Program-made: the position numbers and the translations under genes
Shown here: one piece after another, positions 19,112 to 29,164 of the stretch
Layout of the letters: each line of letters opens with the position of its first letter
Numbering within the stretch: position 1 is the stretch's first letter
The notes under the pieces: model-generated
Database searches by the model: none
What the model was told of the DNA's origin: nothing
The model's input: the letters and a program-made list of their open reading frames with translations, nothing else
From: Carboxylicivirga sp. M1479
GTDB lineage: Bacteria; Bacteroidota; Bacteroidia; Bacteroidales; Marinilabiliaceae
Assembly: GCF_007097485.1 (NCBI RefSeq)
Contig: NZ_VKDE01000019.1
Span: 1-64,000, forward strand
DNA length: 64,000 nt
Direction of reading: 5' to 3'

Positions 19112-20395
19112 ATGGACACGAATGATATAAGGTACAACGCATACATTGATATACTACACGAAGAATTAATACCAGCCATGGGCTGCACCGAGCCCATTGC
19201 CATTGCCTATGCAGGCGCCATGGCACGTAAAATACTTGGTTGTGAACCCGAAAGAGTAGTCGTTGAAGCCAGTGATAACATTATTAAAAATGTTAAAAGC
19301 GTGGTGGTGCCAAATACAGGTAACCTTAAAGGCATTGAGGCCTCTGCTGTTGCAGGTATTGTGGCTGGCGATGCCGACAAAGTGCTGGAAGTAATTGCCA
19401 GAGTTGATGATGAGGGTAAAAAAGCAATTGCTGATTTCCTAGCTGCCAAAGAGGTAAAAGTTATTAACTCGGAAAGTGGCATCATATTCGACCTGATTGT
19501 GAATGTTTATAATGGAGAAGAATCTGCATCAGTACAAATATCGCACTACCACACCAACATTGTTAAAGTAACCAAAAACGACGAGACAACGATACACAAG
19601 CAACACTGTGATGACGTTGGCTCAAGCCATAAAACCGACCGCAGCATAATGACGGTTGAAGACATTATTGACTTTGCTGATTCGGTTGACTTAAGCAAAG
19701 TAAAAGATGCATTACAACAGCAGGTGAAATTTAATTCGGCCATTGCCAATGAGGGCATTTCCAATAAGTGGGGTGCCAATGTGGGATCGGTATTGCTACA
19801 ATCGTGGGGCGAGAACGACATTAAAGTGCGTGCCAAAGCATTTGCCGCCGCCGGTTCTGATGCGCGTATGAGCGGTTGCGAATTACCTGTGGTAATCGTA
19901 TCAGGAAGTGGTAACCAGGGATTGGCAACCTCAGTTCCTGTCATTGAATATGCCAAAGAACTTAAAGCTGACGAAGACACCATGTACAGAGCTTTATTGG
20001 TATCTAACCTGGTCACTATCCACCAAAAAACAGGCATTGGACGCTTATCAGCCTATTGTGGAGCTGTATCAGCTGGCGTAGGTGCTGGTGCTGGAATTAC
20101 CTACCTGTATGGCGGAAGATATAAAGAAGTAGCACACACCATTGTAAATGCACTGGCCATTGTATCAGGTATTATCTGTGATGGTGCTAAACCATCGTGT
20201 GCAGGTAAAATTGCCTCTTCGGTTGAAGCAGGCATCTTGGGCTACCACATGTATAAAAATGGTCAACAATTTTATGGTGGCGATGGCATTGTGGTGAAAG
20301 GCGTTGAAAACACCATTAAAAACATTGGTCGACTGGGAAGTGTTGGAATGCGCGAAACAGACAAAGAAATTATAAGAATAATGCTTGGCGAATAA
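19112..20395 (+). CDS. cyuA: L-cysteine desulfidase (UPF0597/YhaM family)
   Basis: A 427-residue cytoplasmic enzyme of the family that splits L-cysteine into sulfide, ammonia and pyruvate with a [4Fe-4S] cluster; it is related to the iron-sulfur L-serine dehydratase alpha chain. Hallmarks: PAMGCTEPIAIA (Cys25), SGCELPV (Cys256), IICDGAKPSCAGK (Cys356 and Cys363) and the glycine-rich VSGSGNQGLATSVPV loop. Length is normal for the family. It ends before a strong terminator, with an NhaC-type antiporter gene downstream. The gene symbol follows E. coli cyuA (yhaM); specificity for cysteine over serine is inferred from family. Confidence 0.9.
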   Translation: MDTNDIRYNAYIDILHEELIPAMGCTEPIAIAYAGAMARKILGCEPERVVVEASDNIIKNVKSVVVPNTGNLKGIEASAVAGIVAGDADKVLEVIARVDDEGKKAIADFLAAKEVKVINSESGIIFDLIVNVYNGEESASVQISHYHTNIVKVTKNDETTIHKQHCDDVGSSHKTDRSIMTVEDIIDFADSVDLSKVKDALQQQVKFNSAIANEGISNKWGANVGSVLLQSWGENDIKVRAKAFAAAGSDARMSGCELPVVIVSGSGNQGLATSVPVIEYAKELKADEDTMYRALLVSNLVTIHQKTGIGRLSAYCGAVSAGVGAGAGITYLYGGRYKEVAHTIVNALAIVSGIICDGAKPSCAGKIASSVEAGILGYHMYKNGQQFYGGDGIVVKGVENTIKNIGRLGSVGMRETDKEIIRIMLGE

Positions 20396-20420
20396 GCTTA
20401 TTCTAATCAAAATAGACAAA

Positions 20421-20454
20421 GAAGCTACTCTTAAAGGGTAGCTTCTTTTTTTTT
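20421..20454 (+). terminator. Strong intrinsic terminator after cyuA
   Basis: A 10-bp stem (GAAGCTACTC / GGGTAGCTTC, 5-nt loop) followed by nine T residues. Its position argues against a translation start at the TTG at 20469 for the next gene. Confidence 0.85.
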
Positions 20455-20546
20455 GCATACGATTATCATTGGCTACACCTGCCTATGTGTCAATTGGGAT
20501 TATCAAACTTACATGGTTGCTTAAAGCATTATCCTCACGAATCAGA

Positions 20547-21944
20547 ATGGAATTTCAGATTCATATTTCATATCTTGATGCGATGCCAGAAAATAGTATT
20601 AGTCTTCTTCCTCCTTTAGTTGCCATTCTCATTGCTCTGTGGCGAAAAAATGCCCTTATCGCGCTCCTCTCAGGGGTCATCCTAAGTTGGGTAATGGTTA
20701 ATAATTGGAATATACTCCATGGCTTAGGGGAAACTGTCACATCCATCGTCTCTACCTTTCAATCCACCAGTCAGTTTTACATTATCACTTTTAGCTTGCT
20801 CATTGGTGCACTGGTTAAGCTGCTCAACACATCAGGATCTGTTAATGGCTTCATCAGGCTTTTGAGAAGAGCCAAACTGGTTACGAATAAAAAAAGTGCA
20901 GCACTCTTGCCCACCCTTATCGGCACCAGCATTTTTACCGACACCAACCTGAGCATGTTTACTGCAGGAATGGCTAGTCAGCAGCTCTTTGATAAATACA
21001 AACTAAGCAGAGCACGCCTGGCTTACCTCATCGATTCGACTTGTGCACCCGTTAGTATTTTATTTCTTATCAATGGTTGGGGAGCCTACATTCTTGGGCT
21101 ACTCGAGGGCTTTAATTTAGATAATCCTGTAAAGGTATTAATCGGCACTTTGGCTTTTAACTTCTATCCCATTATTGCCTTATTTTTGGCCTATTACACA
21201 GCCATTAGCGGCAAGGTATACGGACCAATGAAGCAAAGTAATACAAAAGCAATAAGCACAACCCAAACTGATGAACAGAAAATAGCTCCCGCCAGCGTTA
21301 TGTGGCTACCTCTGCTTGCCCTTTTACTTATTACACTTCTCTTACTTTGGCATACAGGCAATGGTGACCTAAGACAAGGTGCAGGTGCTTTCTCTGTTTT
21401 TTGGGCCATCATAATGAGTTTATTCATCAGCATTAGCTTGATCCTTTTCAAGCGTTTACTAACTATTCGGCAGGTATTTAAAATCAGCCTCCTAGGTTTA
21501 AAAGATATGCTACCAGCCGTTAGTATTCTGGTGCTCTCATTTACATTTGGCGATGCTATTAAGGCTTTGGGCACAGGTATTTTTGTCAGTGAATTAATGA
21601 GTATGCAGGTATCTACGATACTAATTACACCAGTTATATTTATCATAGCCGCAGTAATGGCTTTTGCCACTGGATCGTCGTGGGGTACCTATGCCATACT
21701 CATTCCCATAGCTCTACCTGTTGCATTTAGCTCAGGCTTGCCAATACCATTTGTGCTAGCTGCTGTTTTGGGAGGTGGTATTTTCGGCGATCATGCCTCG
21801 CCTATTTCAGATACAACAGTGGTAGCGTCGATTGCCAGTGGCTGTAAGCATTACGAACATGTAAAAACACAGTTACCTTATGCGCTAATAGGTGCTGGTA
21901 TTAGCTTGCTGCTTTACATAGCACTTGGCTTCTTTTTTAGGTAA
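20547..21944 (+). CDS. NhaC-family Na+/H+ antiporter-like transporter
   Basis: About 465 residues with 11-12 membrane helices. The N-terminus SLLPPLVAILIALWRKNALIALLSG is typical of NhaC. The conserved GTSIFTDTNLSMFTAG region and the C-terminal FATGSSWGTYAILIPIALP and GGGIFGDHASPISDTTV motifs are present. The frame opens at a TTG (20469) only 15 bp past a strong terminator, so I place the start at the ATG at 20547; the ATG at 20583, directly before PENSIS, is also possible. NhaC relatives exchange Na+ for H+ or for organic solutes. Coupling to cysteine catabolism because it follows cyuA is only a guess. Confidence 0.85.
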   Translation: MEFQIHISYLDAMPENSISLLPPLVAILIALWRKNALIALLSGVILSWVMVNNWNILHGLGETVTSIVSTFQSTSQFYIITFSLLIGALVKLLNTSGSVNGFIRLLRRAKLVTNKKSAALLPTLIGTSIFTDTNLSMFTAGMASQQLFDKYKLSRARLAYLIDSTCAPVSILFLINGWGAYILGLLEGFNLDNPVKVLIGTLAFNFYPIIALFLAYYTAISGKVYGPMKQSNTKAISTTQTDEQKIAPASVMWLPLLALLLITLLLLWHTGNGDLRQGAGAFSVFWAIIMSLFISISLILFKRLLTIRQVFKISLLGLKDMLPAVSILVLSFTFGDAIKALGTGIFVSELMSMQVSTILITPVIFIIAAVMAFATGSSWGTYAILIPIALPVAFSSGLPIPFVLAAVLGGGIFGDHASPISDTTVVASIASGCKHYEHVKTQLPYALIGAGISLLLYIALGFFFR

Positions 21945-21983
21945 AGCATCAGGAAGCATACTATAAATCTTATGCATATAAAA

Positions 21984-22013
21984 ACTGCCCCTTGAATAAT
22001 CTCAAGAGGCAGT
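21984..22013. terminator. Bidirectional hairpin between antiporter and SDR genes
   Basis: A 12-bp stem with one mismatch (ACTGCCCCTTGA / TCAAGAGGCAGT) between convergent genes, flanked by AT-rich sequence. Confidence 0.65.
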
Positions 22014-22038
22014 AATAATTCAATCTATTCTAATATGT

Positions 22039-22902
22039 CTATTGCAAAAAGTCTTTTAAGCCAAAAGCGGTAAGAAAGTTAGCATGTTGTTCGGCCACCT
22101 GCTTATTGGCCGTTTCCACAAAATCACCAGTAATAGCATCTACCACGGTACGCAATGGCCGCTTACTTTTAGGTATATCTATTAATTTCAATACAGCATC
22201 GGGCACCATTTGTGGATTAGGTTTCATGGTTTCAAACATCTGCCCCATGCCCTCGCCTATTTTCTCTGGCACTTTGGCTAAATCACCATAGCCATCAACA
22301 ACCGTTTGGTCCGATCCGTATAACACTTTACCAAATATCTCTGTTGGGAAAGCACCCGGTTGAACTAAAACGACATCTACTCCCAATGGCCTTAGCTCGT
22401 AATGTAAACCTTCTGTAAGACCTTCAACAGCGAATTTAGTACTATTATAAACAGTCATAAATGGTGCTGAAAAACGACCTAAACCACTTGATATATTAAC
22501 GATTAAGCCGGAGCCCTGTTTGCGCATTTGCGGTAAACTAGCTTTAGTTACGCGCCAAGTGCCTTTAACATTTACATCAAACATTTTCTCCAAATCATCT
22601 ACACTAAATGCCTCTGTTAATCCTCCTCCGTAAAAACCTGCGTTGTTAACCACCACATCTAACTGACCTTCCTTATCAATAACACCGGCAACTACACTTT
22701 TAACCGTATCGCCATCTGTCACATCCAATTCAAGCACATTAATATTGTCAATGGCAGCCAACTCATTTGCCCTGTCGGCATTTCGCCCATTGGTATCTCG
22801 TATGGTAGCGTAAACAATGTAACCCTTGGAGGCTGCGCTCTTTGCCAATAAATAACCAAACCCACTATTCGTTCCGGTAATTAATACAACTTTCTTTCCC
22901 AT
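22039..22902 (-). CDS. Short-chain dehydrogenase/reductase (SDR)
   Basis: A 287-residue classical SDR. It has the nucleotide-binding TGTNSGFG (9-16), NNAG (86-89), catalytic Ser in NISSG (138/139) and Tyr152-x3-Lys156 in VYNSTKFAVEG, with the usual PGAFPTEI after it. Asp/Arg residues after beta-2 (YATIRD) suggest NADP(H). The closest known relatives are the YuxG/retinol dehydrogenase-like oxidoreductases annotated only as 'SDR family'; the substrate cannot be told. It is monocistronic. Confidence 0.92.
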   Translation of the reverse strand: MGKKVVLITGTNSGFGYLLAKSAASKGYIVYATIRDTNGRNADRANELAAIDNINVLELDVTDGDTVKSVVAGVIDKEGQLDVVVNNAGFYGGGLTEAFSVDDLEKMFDVNVKGTWRVTKASLPQMRKQGSGLIVNISSGLGRFSAPFMTVYNSTKFAVEGLTEGLHYELRPLGVDVVLVQPGAFPTEIFGKVLYGSDQTVVDGYGDLAKVPEKIGEGMGQMFETMKPNPQMVPDAVLKLIDIPKSKRPLRTVVDAITGDFVETANKQVAEQHANFLTAFGLKDFLQ

Positions 22903-23037
22903 TATTACAGATTTATGGTGATTATTAAACTAAAAGCTAAACACCACGCATCATTATTTGTTCGATATCAATAACATAGATCAAGAACAAAAAAGGACAC
23001 CCCTATTTTTAAGTCAGAAGTGTATATTGGTCATACT

Positions 23038-24573
23038 TTATTGAGCTGGCATCATCAATGTTAATGACTCCCCCTCTTTCTCAGGGTAAAGGGCATTCAT
23101 TTCATCCATCTCACTCTGTAAACCATTCATCATTATTGCCAGTTGCTCCGGGTTATCTGCTGAAAGATTGTTTGCTTCAAACGGGTCGTCTTTTAAATTA
23201 AACAACTCGTAGCGAGGGGCATCTTCTATTGGATAATGATAAATGACTTTCCAGTCTCCATCCACCAAGCTGGTAAAATAATTCGTTCGATGATTACCAT
23301 GCGGAAAATGATTTAAGAAGCGTTCATCGCGTTGCTTATTAATCTTGCCCTTTAGCTGCTCGTTTAAGGCAAAACCATCTGTTTGATAGTCATCAGGCAA
23401 TTGAATATCCAAAAGCTGGCAAAATGTGGATAACAAATCTAAAACTGTTCCTGTTTGTTGCTGAATAGCCCCCTGTGGCACAGGTAATTTCTTTTGCCAG
23501 TATTGTTTCACATTTGGTGTTGCCCAAGCAGCAATAAACGGAACGCGCATGCCACCTTCCCAATGGTGCCCCTTCTTACCTTTTAATGGCGATGAGCTAC
23601 TATACCCCTCGTGTACTACTAATGGTGCATCCGAACCATTATCACCTAAAAACAATATTAAAGTGTTATCGCCCAATCCTAAATCTTTCACATGCTGCAT
23701 TATATCACCCAAGGACTTATCAATCCCCTCGATTAAAGTAGCATAGGCCTGTGCCTTTTCCGATTTCCCTGAGTCTTTGTAGTTATCTGCAAAGCGGGCA
23801 TCGGACTGAAAAGGGGCATGCACCGCATAATGCGACATGTATAGGAAAAATGGTTTGTCCTCCTCGTGTGCTTTAGAAATGGCGGCATTAGCCTCTATGG
23901 TTAAAGCCTCGGTAAGAAATATATCCTGACCATGGTACTTTTCCAATCCTGGAACTGCCCTTGCTTTCCACCCATTAATGTGACCAAAACCATCAACACC
24001 ATAATAACTACCTGGTTGTCCGGCTGAATTACCACCGATATTTACATCAAACCCTAAATTAAGAGGATTTTCACCTTCACTGCCAATTGGACCGAAGTGC
24101 GCTTTTCCAGCATGGATTGTTTTATATCCTGCTTTCTGCAACTCACACGGCAAAGTAACATCGGCCTTTGTTAAGCCTTTCCAGTTCCAATCACTGGGTC
24201 CAAACTCAGTACGGTTATTACTTTCTGAATTAATCCAGTTGGTAGATGCATGACGCGCAGAATTTTGCCCCGTCATAAGCGAGGCGCGTGTAGGCGAACA
24301 TACAGAGTGAGCGTAAAAATTAGTGAAACGAATACCCTGCTCGGCCATTTTTTCCATATTAGGCGTGCGATAAAAACTATTTAAGGGGTATTTTACAGGT
24401 GTGCCTGTGGCATCGCATAAAAAGGGAACCGATGAATCCATTAATCCCATATCATCTATCAGGAATACAATAATATTGGGAGCACTAACTTTGTCTTTTA
24501 TGTTGGAGCAAGACAATAAGCTACTCACTAATAATAAGGTGATAAATACTGTTTGAATTTTAAATCTTGTCAT
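23038..24573 (-). CDS. Sulfatase (S1 formylglycine family), lipoprotein
   Basis: A 511-residue sulfatase with a lipoprotein signal (lipobox SLLSC, Cys22), so it is periplasmic or outer-membrane anchored. The metal-binding pair Asp40-Asp41 is in VFLIDDMG. The formylglycine motif is C-S-P-T-R at Cys92 (SVCSPTRASLMTG), the cysteine type that needs a maturing enzyme. GDNGSDAPLV and KGHHWEGGMRVPFIA provide the other active-site and metal ligands. The family hydrolyses sulfate esters on glycans, which fits marine or mucin polysaccharides. No glycoside hydrolase is adjacent, so the substrate is unknown. Confidence 0.93.
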   Translation of the reverse strand: MTRFKIQTVFITLLLVSSLLSCSNIKDKVSAPNIIVFLIDDMGLMDSSVPFLCDATGTPVKYPLNSFYRTPNMEKMAEQGIRFTNFYAHSVCSPTRASLMTGQNSARHASTNWINSESNNRTEFGPSDWNWKGLTKADVTLPCELQKAGYKTIHAGKAHFGPIGSEGENPLNLGFDVNIGGNSAGQPGSYYGVDGFGHINGWKARAVPGLEKYHGQDIFLTEALTIEANAAISKAHEEDKPFFLYMSHYAVHAPFQSDARFADNYKDSGKSEKAQAYATLIEGIDKSLGDIMQHVKDLGLGDNTLILFLGDNGSDAPLVVHEGYSSSSPLKGKKGHHWEGGMRVPFIAAWATPNVKQYWQKKLPVPQGAIQQQTGTVLDLLSTFCQLLDIQLPDDYQTDGFALNEQLKGKINKQRDERFLNHFPHGNHRTNYFTSLVDGDWKVIYHYPIEDAPRYELFNLKDDPFEANNLSADNPEQLAIMMNGLQSEMDEMNALYPEKEGESLTLMMPAQ

Positions 24574-24903
24574 GGTGTGTTTATAATTATTTCTGATATA
24601 CTTTAAATCAATATTTTCCTAATTATTTTTTTCGCTAAAGCCGCGATGGCTCCAACTTTTTTCTACAGTCAAAAAAGTTGGCAAAAAGTCCGTCGGCTGC
24701 ACCCACTTCTCACAAAAAACTAGGTTTCACGACTGAAATTGTTTAAACTCGACTTTTTTCGTTCCTACAAAAGCCTCAAACAGAAAACAATTTTTAATCG
24801 TCATTTCAATCCTGTTTTTTGGTTCACTGGCTGAGGCCGAGATAAAACAAGATGTATAGCATATTTTACAAAAACGTTTAGGGCGCTATTGACTGTAAAT
24901 ATA
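24574..24903. other. 330-bp intergenic region with a structured element
   Basis: Contains AGCC-N5-GGCT (24639-24651), then an 11-bp inverted repeat CCAACTTTTTT / AAAAAAGTTGG with an 8-nt loop (24652-24681), then a GC-richer stretch (GTCCGTCGGCTGC). The organisation resembles the one at 30387-30450. It looks like decayed or dispersed non-coding repeat material. No gene is seen. Confidence 0.4.
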
Positions 24904-25806
24904 TCATTTAACTCCTTTGGTGCGCATCTCAACTCGATAAATTGATGTACGGGCGGTAATATAAAGCTGGCTTCTGTTGGGGCCACCAAAACAAACATTG
25001 GACGGTCGTTCGGGCACGGTAATGGATTCTAACAAAACACCCGACGGAGTGTAAACCTCAACATCACTTTTTCCGCGCGGCGTAACATACACGTTACCTT
25101 TAACATCCACCGTCATGCCATCGCAGCCCAGGTCTATAAAAAGGGATTTATCCCTTAAGCTGCCATCTGCTTGAATAGTGTATCGATAGGTTTTTCCGGC
25201 GCCTGCATCGGTAATATACAGCTGCTTTCCATTGGGCGACCCTTTGATGCCATTTGGTTTTTCAAGATCATTGCACACCCTAATAACCTGTTTGTTGGGC
25301 GATATATAATAGACGTGCATGCCATCCTGCGGTATATCTTGGTCATTACCACCGTATTGAGGGTCGGTAAAGTAAATGCCTCCTTTAGCATCGAGCCATA
25401 AATCGTTGGGTTGATTAAAGCGTGTGCCTTTGTAGTGTTTTGCTACTACTGCGTACTCGCCAGTGGAGGTGGTTGAGCTGATCAGTCCATCTTCTCCTTC
25501 ACAAACGAATAGCTTATCCTTGGCATCGAAATATAATCCATTGGCCCGTCCGCTATTGGTTCGGAAGGTATCCAGCTTGTTTTTAATCGACCAGGTGTAG
25601 ATTTTGTGATCACGCACATCGGTAAAGTATACATTGCCTTTGGAATCGGCAGCAGGCCCTTCGGTGAAAATAAAATCACCAGCTAACTTCTTCACTTCTC
25701 CCTTAGTAATGGATGTCTGTTTATCGGTCTTATTGTTTTGCCCGCTTGCAGGCAGTAAAAAGCAAAACAAGCATAAAATACTAAATAAATTGGCGATGGA
25801 TTTCAT
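24904..25806 (-). CDS. SMP-30/gluconolactonase-like beta-propeller, secreted
   Basis: A 300-residue protein with a signal peptide (MKSIANLFSILCLFCFLLPASGQ). A six-bladed SMP-30/Gluconolactonase/LRE-like propeller follows, with FTEGPAADSKGNVYFTD (metal-binding Glu), RFNQPNDLWLDAKGGIYFTDP (Asn-Asp) and CDGMTVDVKGNVYV (Asp). These match the conserved divalent-metal ligand positions. Members hydrolyse sugar lactones; here it would act in the periplasm. It is not in an obvious operon, since 330 bp separate it from the sulfatase gene. Confidence 0.88.
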   Translation of the reverse strand: MKSIANLFSILCLFCFLLPASGQNNKTDKQTSITKGEVKKLAGDFIFTEGPAADSKGNVYFTDVRDHKIYTWSIKNKLDTFRTNSGRANGLYFDAKDKLFVCEGEDGLISSTTSTGEYAVVAKHYKGTRFNQPNDLWLDAKGGIYFTDPQYGGNDQDIPQDGMHVYYISPNKQVIRVCNDLEKPNGIKGSPNGKQLYITDAGAGKTYRYTIQADGSLRDKSLFIDLGCDGMTVDVKGNVYVTPRGKSDVEVYTPSGVLLESITVPERPSNVCFGGPNRSQLYITARTSIYRVEMRTKGVK

Positions 25807-26037
25807 AGTGAGTATTCTTTAAAATGAATGAAAATCATTTATCGAAACCCAATTTACATATCTTTCTTTTTGGAGGTGTGATATTGTAGTATTTTTTTTG
25901 ACTAAGATTTTATTTTTTGAAAAGGTCAAACAACATTGTTTAACATGCATACTCCGTCAACATTGGTCATTTTACACGTTTTTATTTCCTGATATTATTG
26001 ATCGTTTACAACGGCTTTATATGGTACTTAAAGGGAT

Positions 26038-27033
26038 TTAATCTTTTATGCATCTAACGCTTCTGCCCGAATTGATGTATCCATTATCTCCTGTTCTAAA
26101 ATATTGAGCTTCTGATATAGTATTGGAATACCACACACGCCCTTCATATTGAGTGTTTTCTTCTGGAATCAAAAAATAAGCTTGTCTATTTTGAAAAGCA
26201 TAAATTGAGTTTTTATCCCCAGTTAATTTAGTCCGCATACCAGCAGGAAGCGTTGTAAAACCACTTAAATTATTGGTATTGGCATGATAATAATCCCATT
26301 CTGCTGGGGCATTATATTTTAATAAGTTTCCCGCATTGTTATAACCACCAAGATAATCGATTAGAGTAGTCCACTCTTTATTATTTGGTACATGCCAACC
26401 ATCGGGGCAGACATTTCGGCTGTCGAGTACCACATATGAATTATACAAGCACCCATATCTAGTCATGTTATCTACATTATCATCATAAAAACAATAGGCC
26501 CCTTCTGTGGTACTTAACCATTCATCATCCGATTGCATAGTTAACTCTGGAATCGGATCGCCATTATTATAATGCTTTACTTTTAAATTTTCTTGCATCC
26601 AAACCTGATCTCCAATCCGAACAGTTGAATAGGTATTGTTATCAATATCATTAAGCGGTTCTTCTGTTTTATCTAACCAAAGTATAAAGGAACTTTGTTC
26701 ACCGTATGAAGTGCCCTCTCTATTTGTTGCGTAGGCACAAACGTAGTAATCTATATTTGATCTTAAGTTTTCCATACCAATGGTAAAACTCTCAACATTG
26801 CTTGAGTCAAATGGTAAAACATGATCTTTAGTAGATGGGTTTGGGCTTAAGCTCCAACAAATACCCATATCGATTAGATTGGCACCGCCATCGGATAAGA
26901 TATGGCCATTAAACATTACTTTATTGTATTGCTTATCGGCTAATTCAAGCACACCCAACTGAGGTAATTCAAAATATTCATCTTGAGTACAAGATGTTAT
27001 GATTATCAATAATAATACAGTAATATACTTCAT
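26038..27033 (-). CDS. FISUMP-domain lipoprotein
   Basis: A 331-residue lipoprotein (signal ending IIITSC, Cys15). Residues about 25-115 form an Fn3-like module of the kind that precedes FISUMP domains (ILSDGGANLIDMGICWSLSPNP). Residues about 130-330 are a Fibrobacter succinogenes major-paralogue (FISUMP) domain, with VRIGDQVWMQENLKVKHYNNG, CPDGWHVPNNKEW and the terminal GRSVRCIKD. The domain is common on the surface of Bacteroidota and Fibrobacteres; its function is not established. Confidence 0.9.
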   Translation of the reverse strand: MKYITVLLLIIITSCTQDEYFELPQLGVLELADKQYNKVMFNGHILSDGGANLIDMGICWSLSPNPSTKDHVLPFDSSNVESFTIGMENLRSNIDYYVCAYATNREGTSYGEQSSFILWLDKTEEPLNDIDNNTYSTVRIGDQVWMQENLKVKHYNNGDPIPELTMQSDDEWLSTTEGAYCFYDDNVDNMTRYGCLYNSYVVLDSRNVCPDGWHVPNNKEWTTLIDYLGGYNNAGNLLKYNAPAEWDYYHANTNNLSGFTTLPAGMRTKLTGDKNSIYAFQNRQAYFLIPEENTQYEGRVWYSNTISEAQYFRTGDNGYINSGRSVRCIKD

Positions 27034-27326
27034 TAGTTTAGTATTTGAATTATAGCAAAATACTAACTTTTACACTAAACTCCAACGGCTTCCGCATGAA
27101 GCATATAGAGGTTTAAGCTCATAAACTTTCCAAACTGAGCAGGGCCAAAGGCTTGAACTTGTTTTTAACTTTATTATTTGAAAACCATTTACATCTTGAT
27201 CACTTTTAAAACTAATAAATATTGAACAAACACAGTCGGATGGGATGAGGAATATTGACTAGCATCCATGCAATTTAAGACACTAAAACTGTAGTGAGCC
27301 GGGCAGTGTACAAGAGCTATAAAAGT

Positions 27327-29084
27327 TTATTCCACATATAATAGCTTTGTAAAATACGTATTGTTGCTAAGGTGTAGCGTAACTAAATAAGTTCCTTTTT
27401 TAATGTCTGTTAATTGCAATGTTTGATCTGATACTGGAACCGATGCAACAAATTTTCCGGATATAGTTCGAAAATTAGCGCGTTGAATACGTTTCTTTGT
27501 ATTTATAAAAACAGTTGAATTACTATTTGCTGGGTTAGGAAATAAAATAGCTTTTTGTTCATTCAGCAACTCGTCTATTGCAGTTGGTATTTGATTGGAA
27601 ATAAGCACCGATAATGTATCTGAAACAATTCTGCCACTTACAGAAGGATCTTCCCAATAACAAATAACATTCACTGTACCATCATTTAAGGCATTTAAAA
27701 ATGCGATGCTGGAATTAGTGACATCTGGAGTTACAGAAGCCAAACTTGGATTATCAACTTTCCAAAATATAGGTTCGCCATATGAAGGATAGTCATTTGA
27801 TCGAAGTTGTAGCATGCCTTTATCTTGATTTATTTCAGGTGGAAGCTCACCAATAATTACTAATTCCAAACGTGCTATACGTTTAGTTTGGTTCGATATA
27901 ACAACAGAAAAATCCTTTGAAGTACCATTGGGGTCGCTCGATTGAGCGGTAAACGTTGTATTCGTAGCTAGGCCATCGGCATCATTAATTGCCTGAACAA
28001 TACCTGTAGTACCACCTATTGCTCCATAAATAAACTGATTATTCGACGCATTGTTTGATTGCTCCCACGTTATACTTTTGAAACTGTTATCGGCATTTTC
28101 AGGTATGAACTCTACGTCGAATTCAAGCGTACCGTAGTCGGTATCAATTTTAAATTCTCCACCTCCCTTAACCAAAACATTCAATGCTTCTAAATGAATC
28201 TTTTGATTGCTTATTGTAATATCTGCATAATCAGTTTTCTGATTGATATCGTCAATGGTGGCATATACACGCACCGTCCCATTGCTCAATGCAGTAAGTT
28301 CACCTGCTATATTAATAGTAGCCAGATCGTAATCGCTAAGAGTCCAGTGTATCAGCCTACCTTGCGCTTCAATAGGCAATAAATTGGCTTCCATCTGAAG
28401 TGTACCATAGTCTTCTGTTATTTCACTTATGCCTCCGGCCCCTTGTATTTCTATTGATGATACAACTGGATTACCGTCATCTCCTGCTTGAATTCCTTGA
28501 GATGCTACAGTTTCATAAGCCAAACTTTTTACTTCAATGGACATGTAATCTGTAACATCTTTAATATTGTAAATTTTAATAAGCAACCAGGCGTAATGTA
28601 TATTGCCATCTTTCTCAAATTGAACACCTAAATATGAAAAATCCTTGTTGAGGAAATTAGGTTCATCTGTACAAAAATTATTTGCAATAATTACCTGTGT
28701 TTCTCCTGCACCTTGTACCGAACCGTTCCAATCTTCAGCACTTTGTTCAATGAATTTTTGTCCTGATTTATTGACAAAAGCCGAAAAGAGAGTAGGACTA
28801 CAACCAACACCGCTTAAAAATTTTGTATTTGCTTGCTCATTACTCGCATAAACACGTCCAATAAAGATGTTATCTGCTTCAGAAGCTATTCTAAAGATCA
28901 GGTCATTAGTTCCATCATCATCAATGTCAATATTTACAAATAAATCAGGATCATGGCGCCGAATTGTTTCACTTATATTAATTTCTCTATAAACGATAGT
29001 AGACGATGGAGTATGATCGAAAGGTTGGGCATAGGAAAGTAAACTTACCCATGAAATTAAAAGTATTAAACCTATTTTATTCAT
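27327..29084 (-). CDS. T9SS-exported protein with Ig-like (BIG2-type) repeats
   Basis: About 585 residues. I start it at the ATG at 29084 (MNKIGLILLISWVSLLSYAQ), which gives a clean signal peptide; an upstream in-frame ATG at 29105 adds seven residues. After an N-terminal domain of about 190 residues, three Ig-like repeats follow, each with 'I...D.GTLQ.....P......W'. Examples are EDYGTLQMEANLLP, TDYGTLEFDVEFIP and QDKGMLQLRSNDYP, and each ends near VxISNQ. The C-terminus is a T9SS type A sorting domain (ILFPNPANSNSTVFI ... KLLYVE). It should be a surface structural or adhesive protein. It is monocistronic with palindromes in its promoter. Confidence 0.85.
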   Translation of the reverse strand: MNKIGLILLISWVSLLSYAQPFDHTPSSTIVYREINISETIRRHDPDLFVNIDIDDDGTNDLIFRIASEADNIFIGRVYASNEQANTKFLSGVGCSPTLFSAFVNKSGQKFIEQSAEDWNGSVQGAGETQVIIANNFCTDEPNFLNKDFSYLGVQFEKDGNIHYAWLLIKIYNIKDVTDYMSIEVKSLAYETVASQGIQAGDDGNPVVSSIEIQGAGGISEITEDYGTLQMEANLLPIEAQGRLIHWTLSDYDLATINIAGELTALSNGTVRVYATIDDINQKTDYADITISNQKIHLEALNVLVKGGGEFKIDTDYGTLEFDVEFIPENADNSFKSITWEQSNNASNNQFIYGAIGGTTGIVQAINDADGLATNTTFTAQSSDPNGTSKDFSVVISNQTKRIARLELVIIGELPPEINQDKGMLQLRSNDYPSYGEPIFWKVDNPSLASVTPDVTNSSIAFLNALNDGTVNVICYWEDPSVSGRIVSDTLSVLISNQIPTAIDELLNEQKAILFPNPANSNSTVFINTKKRIQRANFRTISGKFVASVPVSDQTLQLTDIKKGTYLVTLHLSNNTYFTKLLYVE

Positions 29085-29164
29085 ATGATTATAATTTGCT
29101 TTCATTTGCCATATGGAACTCTCAAGTAAATTTTATCATCCTCCTGTGTGAAAAATTGGATAAT

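Noticed and set aside
19546-20037. 163-codon minus-strand ORF antisense to cyuA
   Set aside because: Antisense to a conserved enzyme with intact cysteine motifs; no supporting signal.
21194-21670. 158-codon minus-strand ORF antisense to the NhaC gene
   Set aside because: Mirror of membrane-helix coding; no independent evidence.
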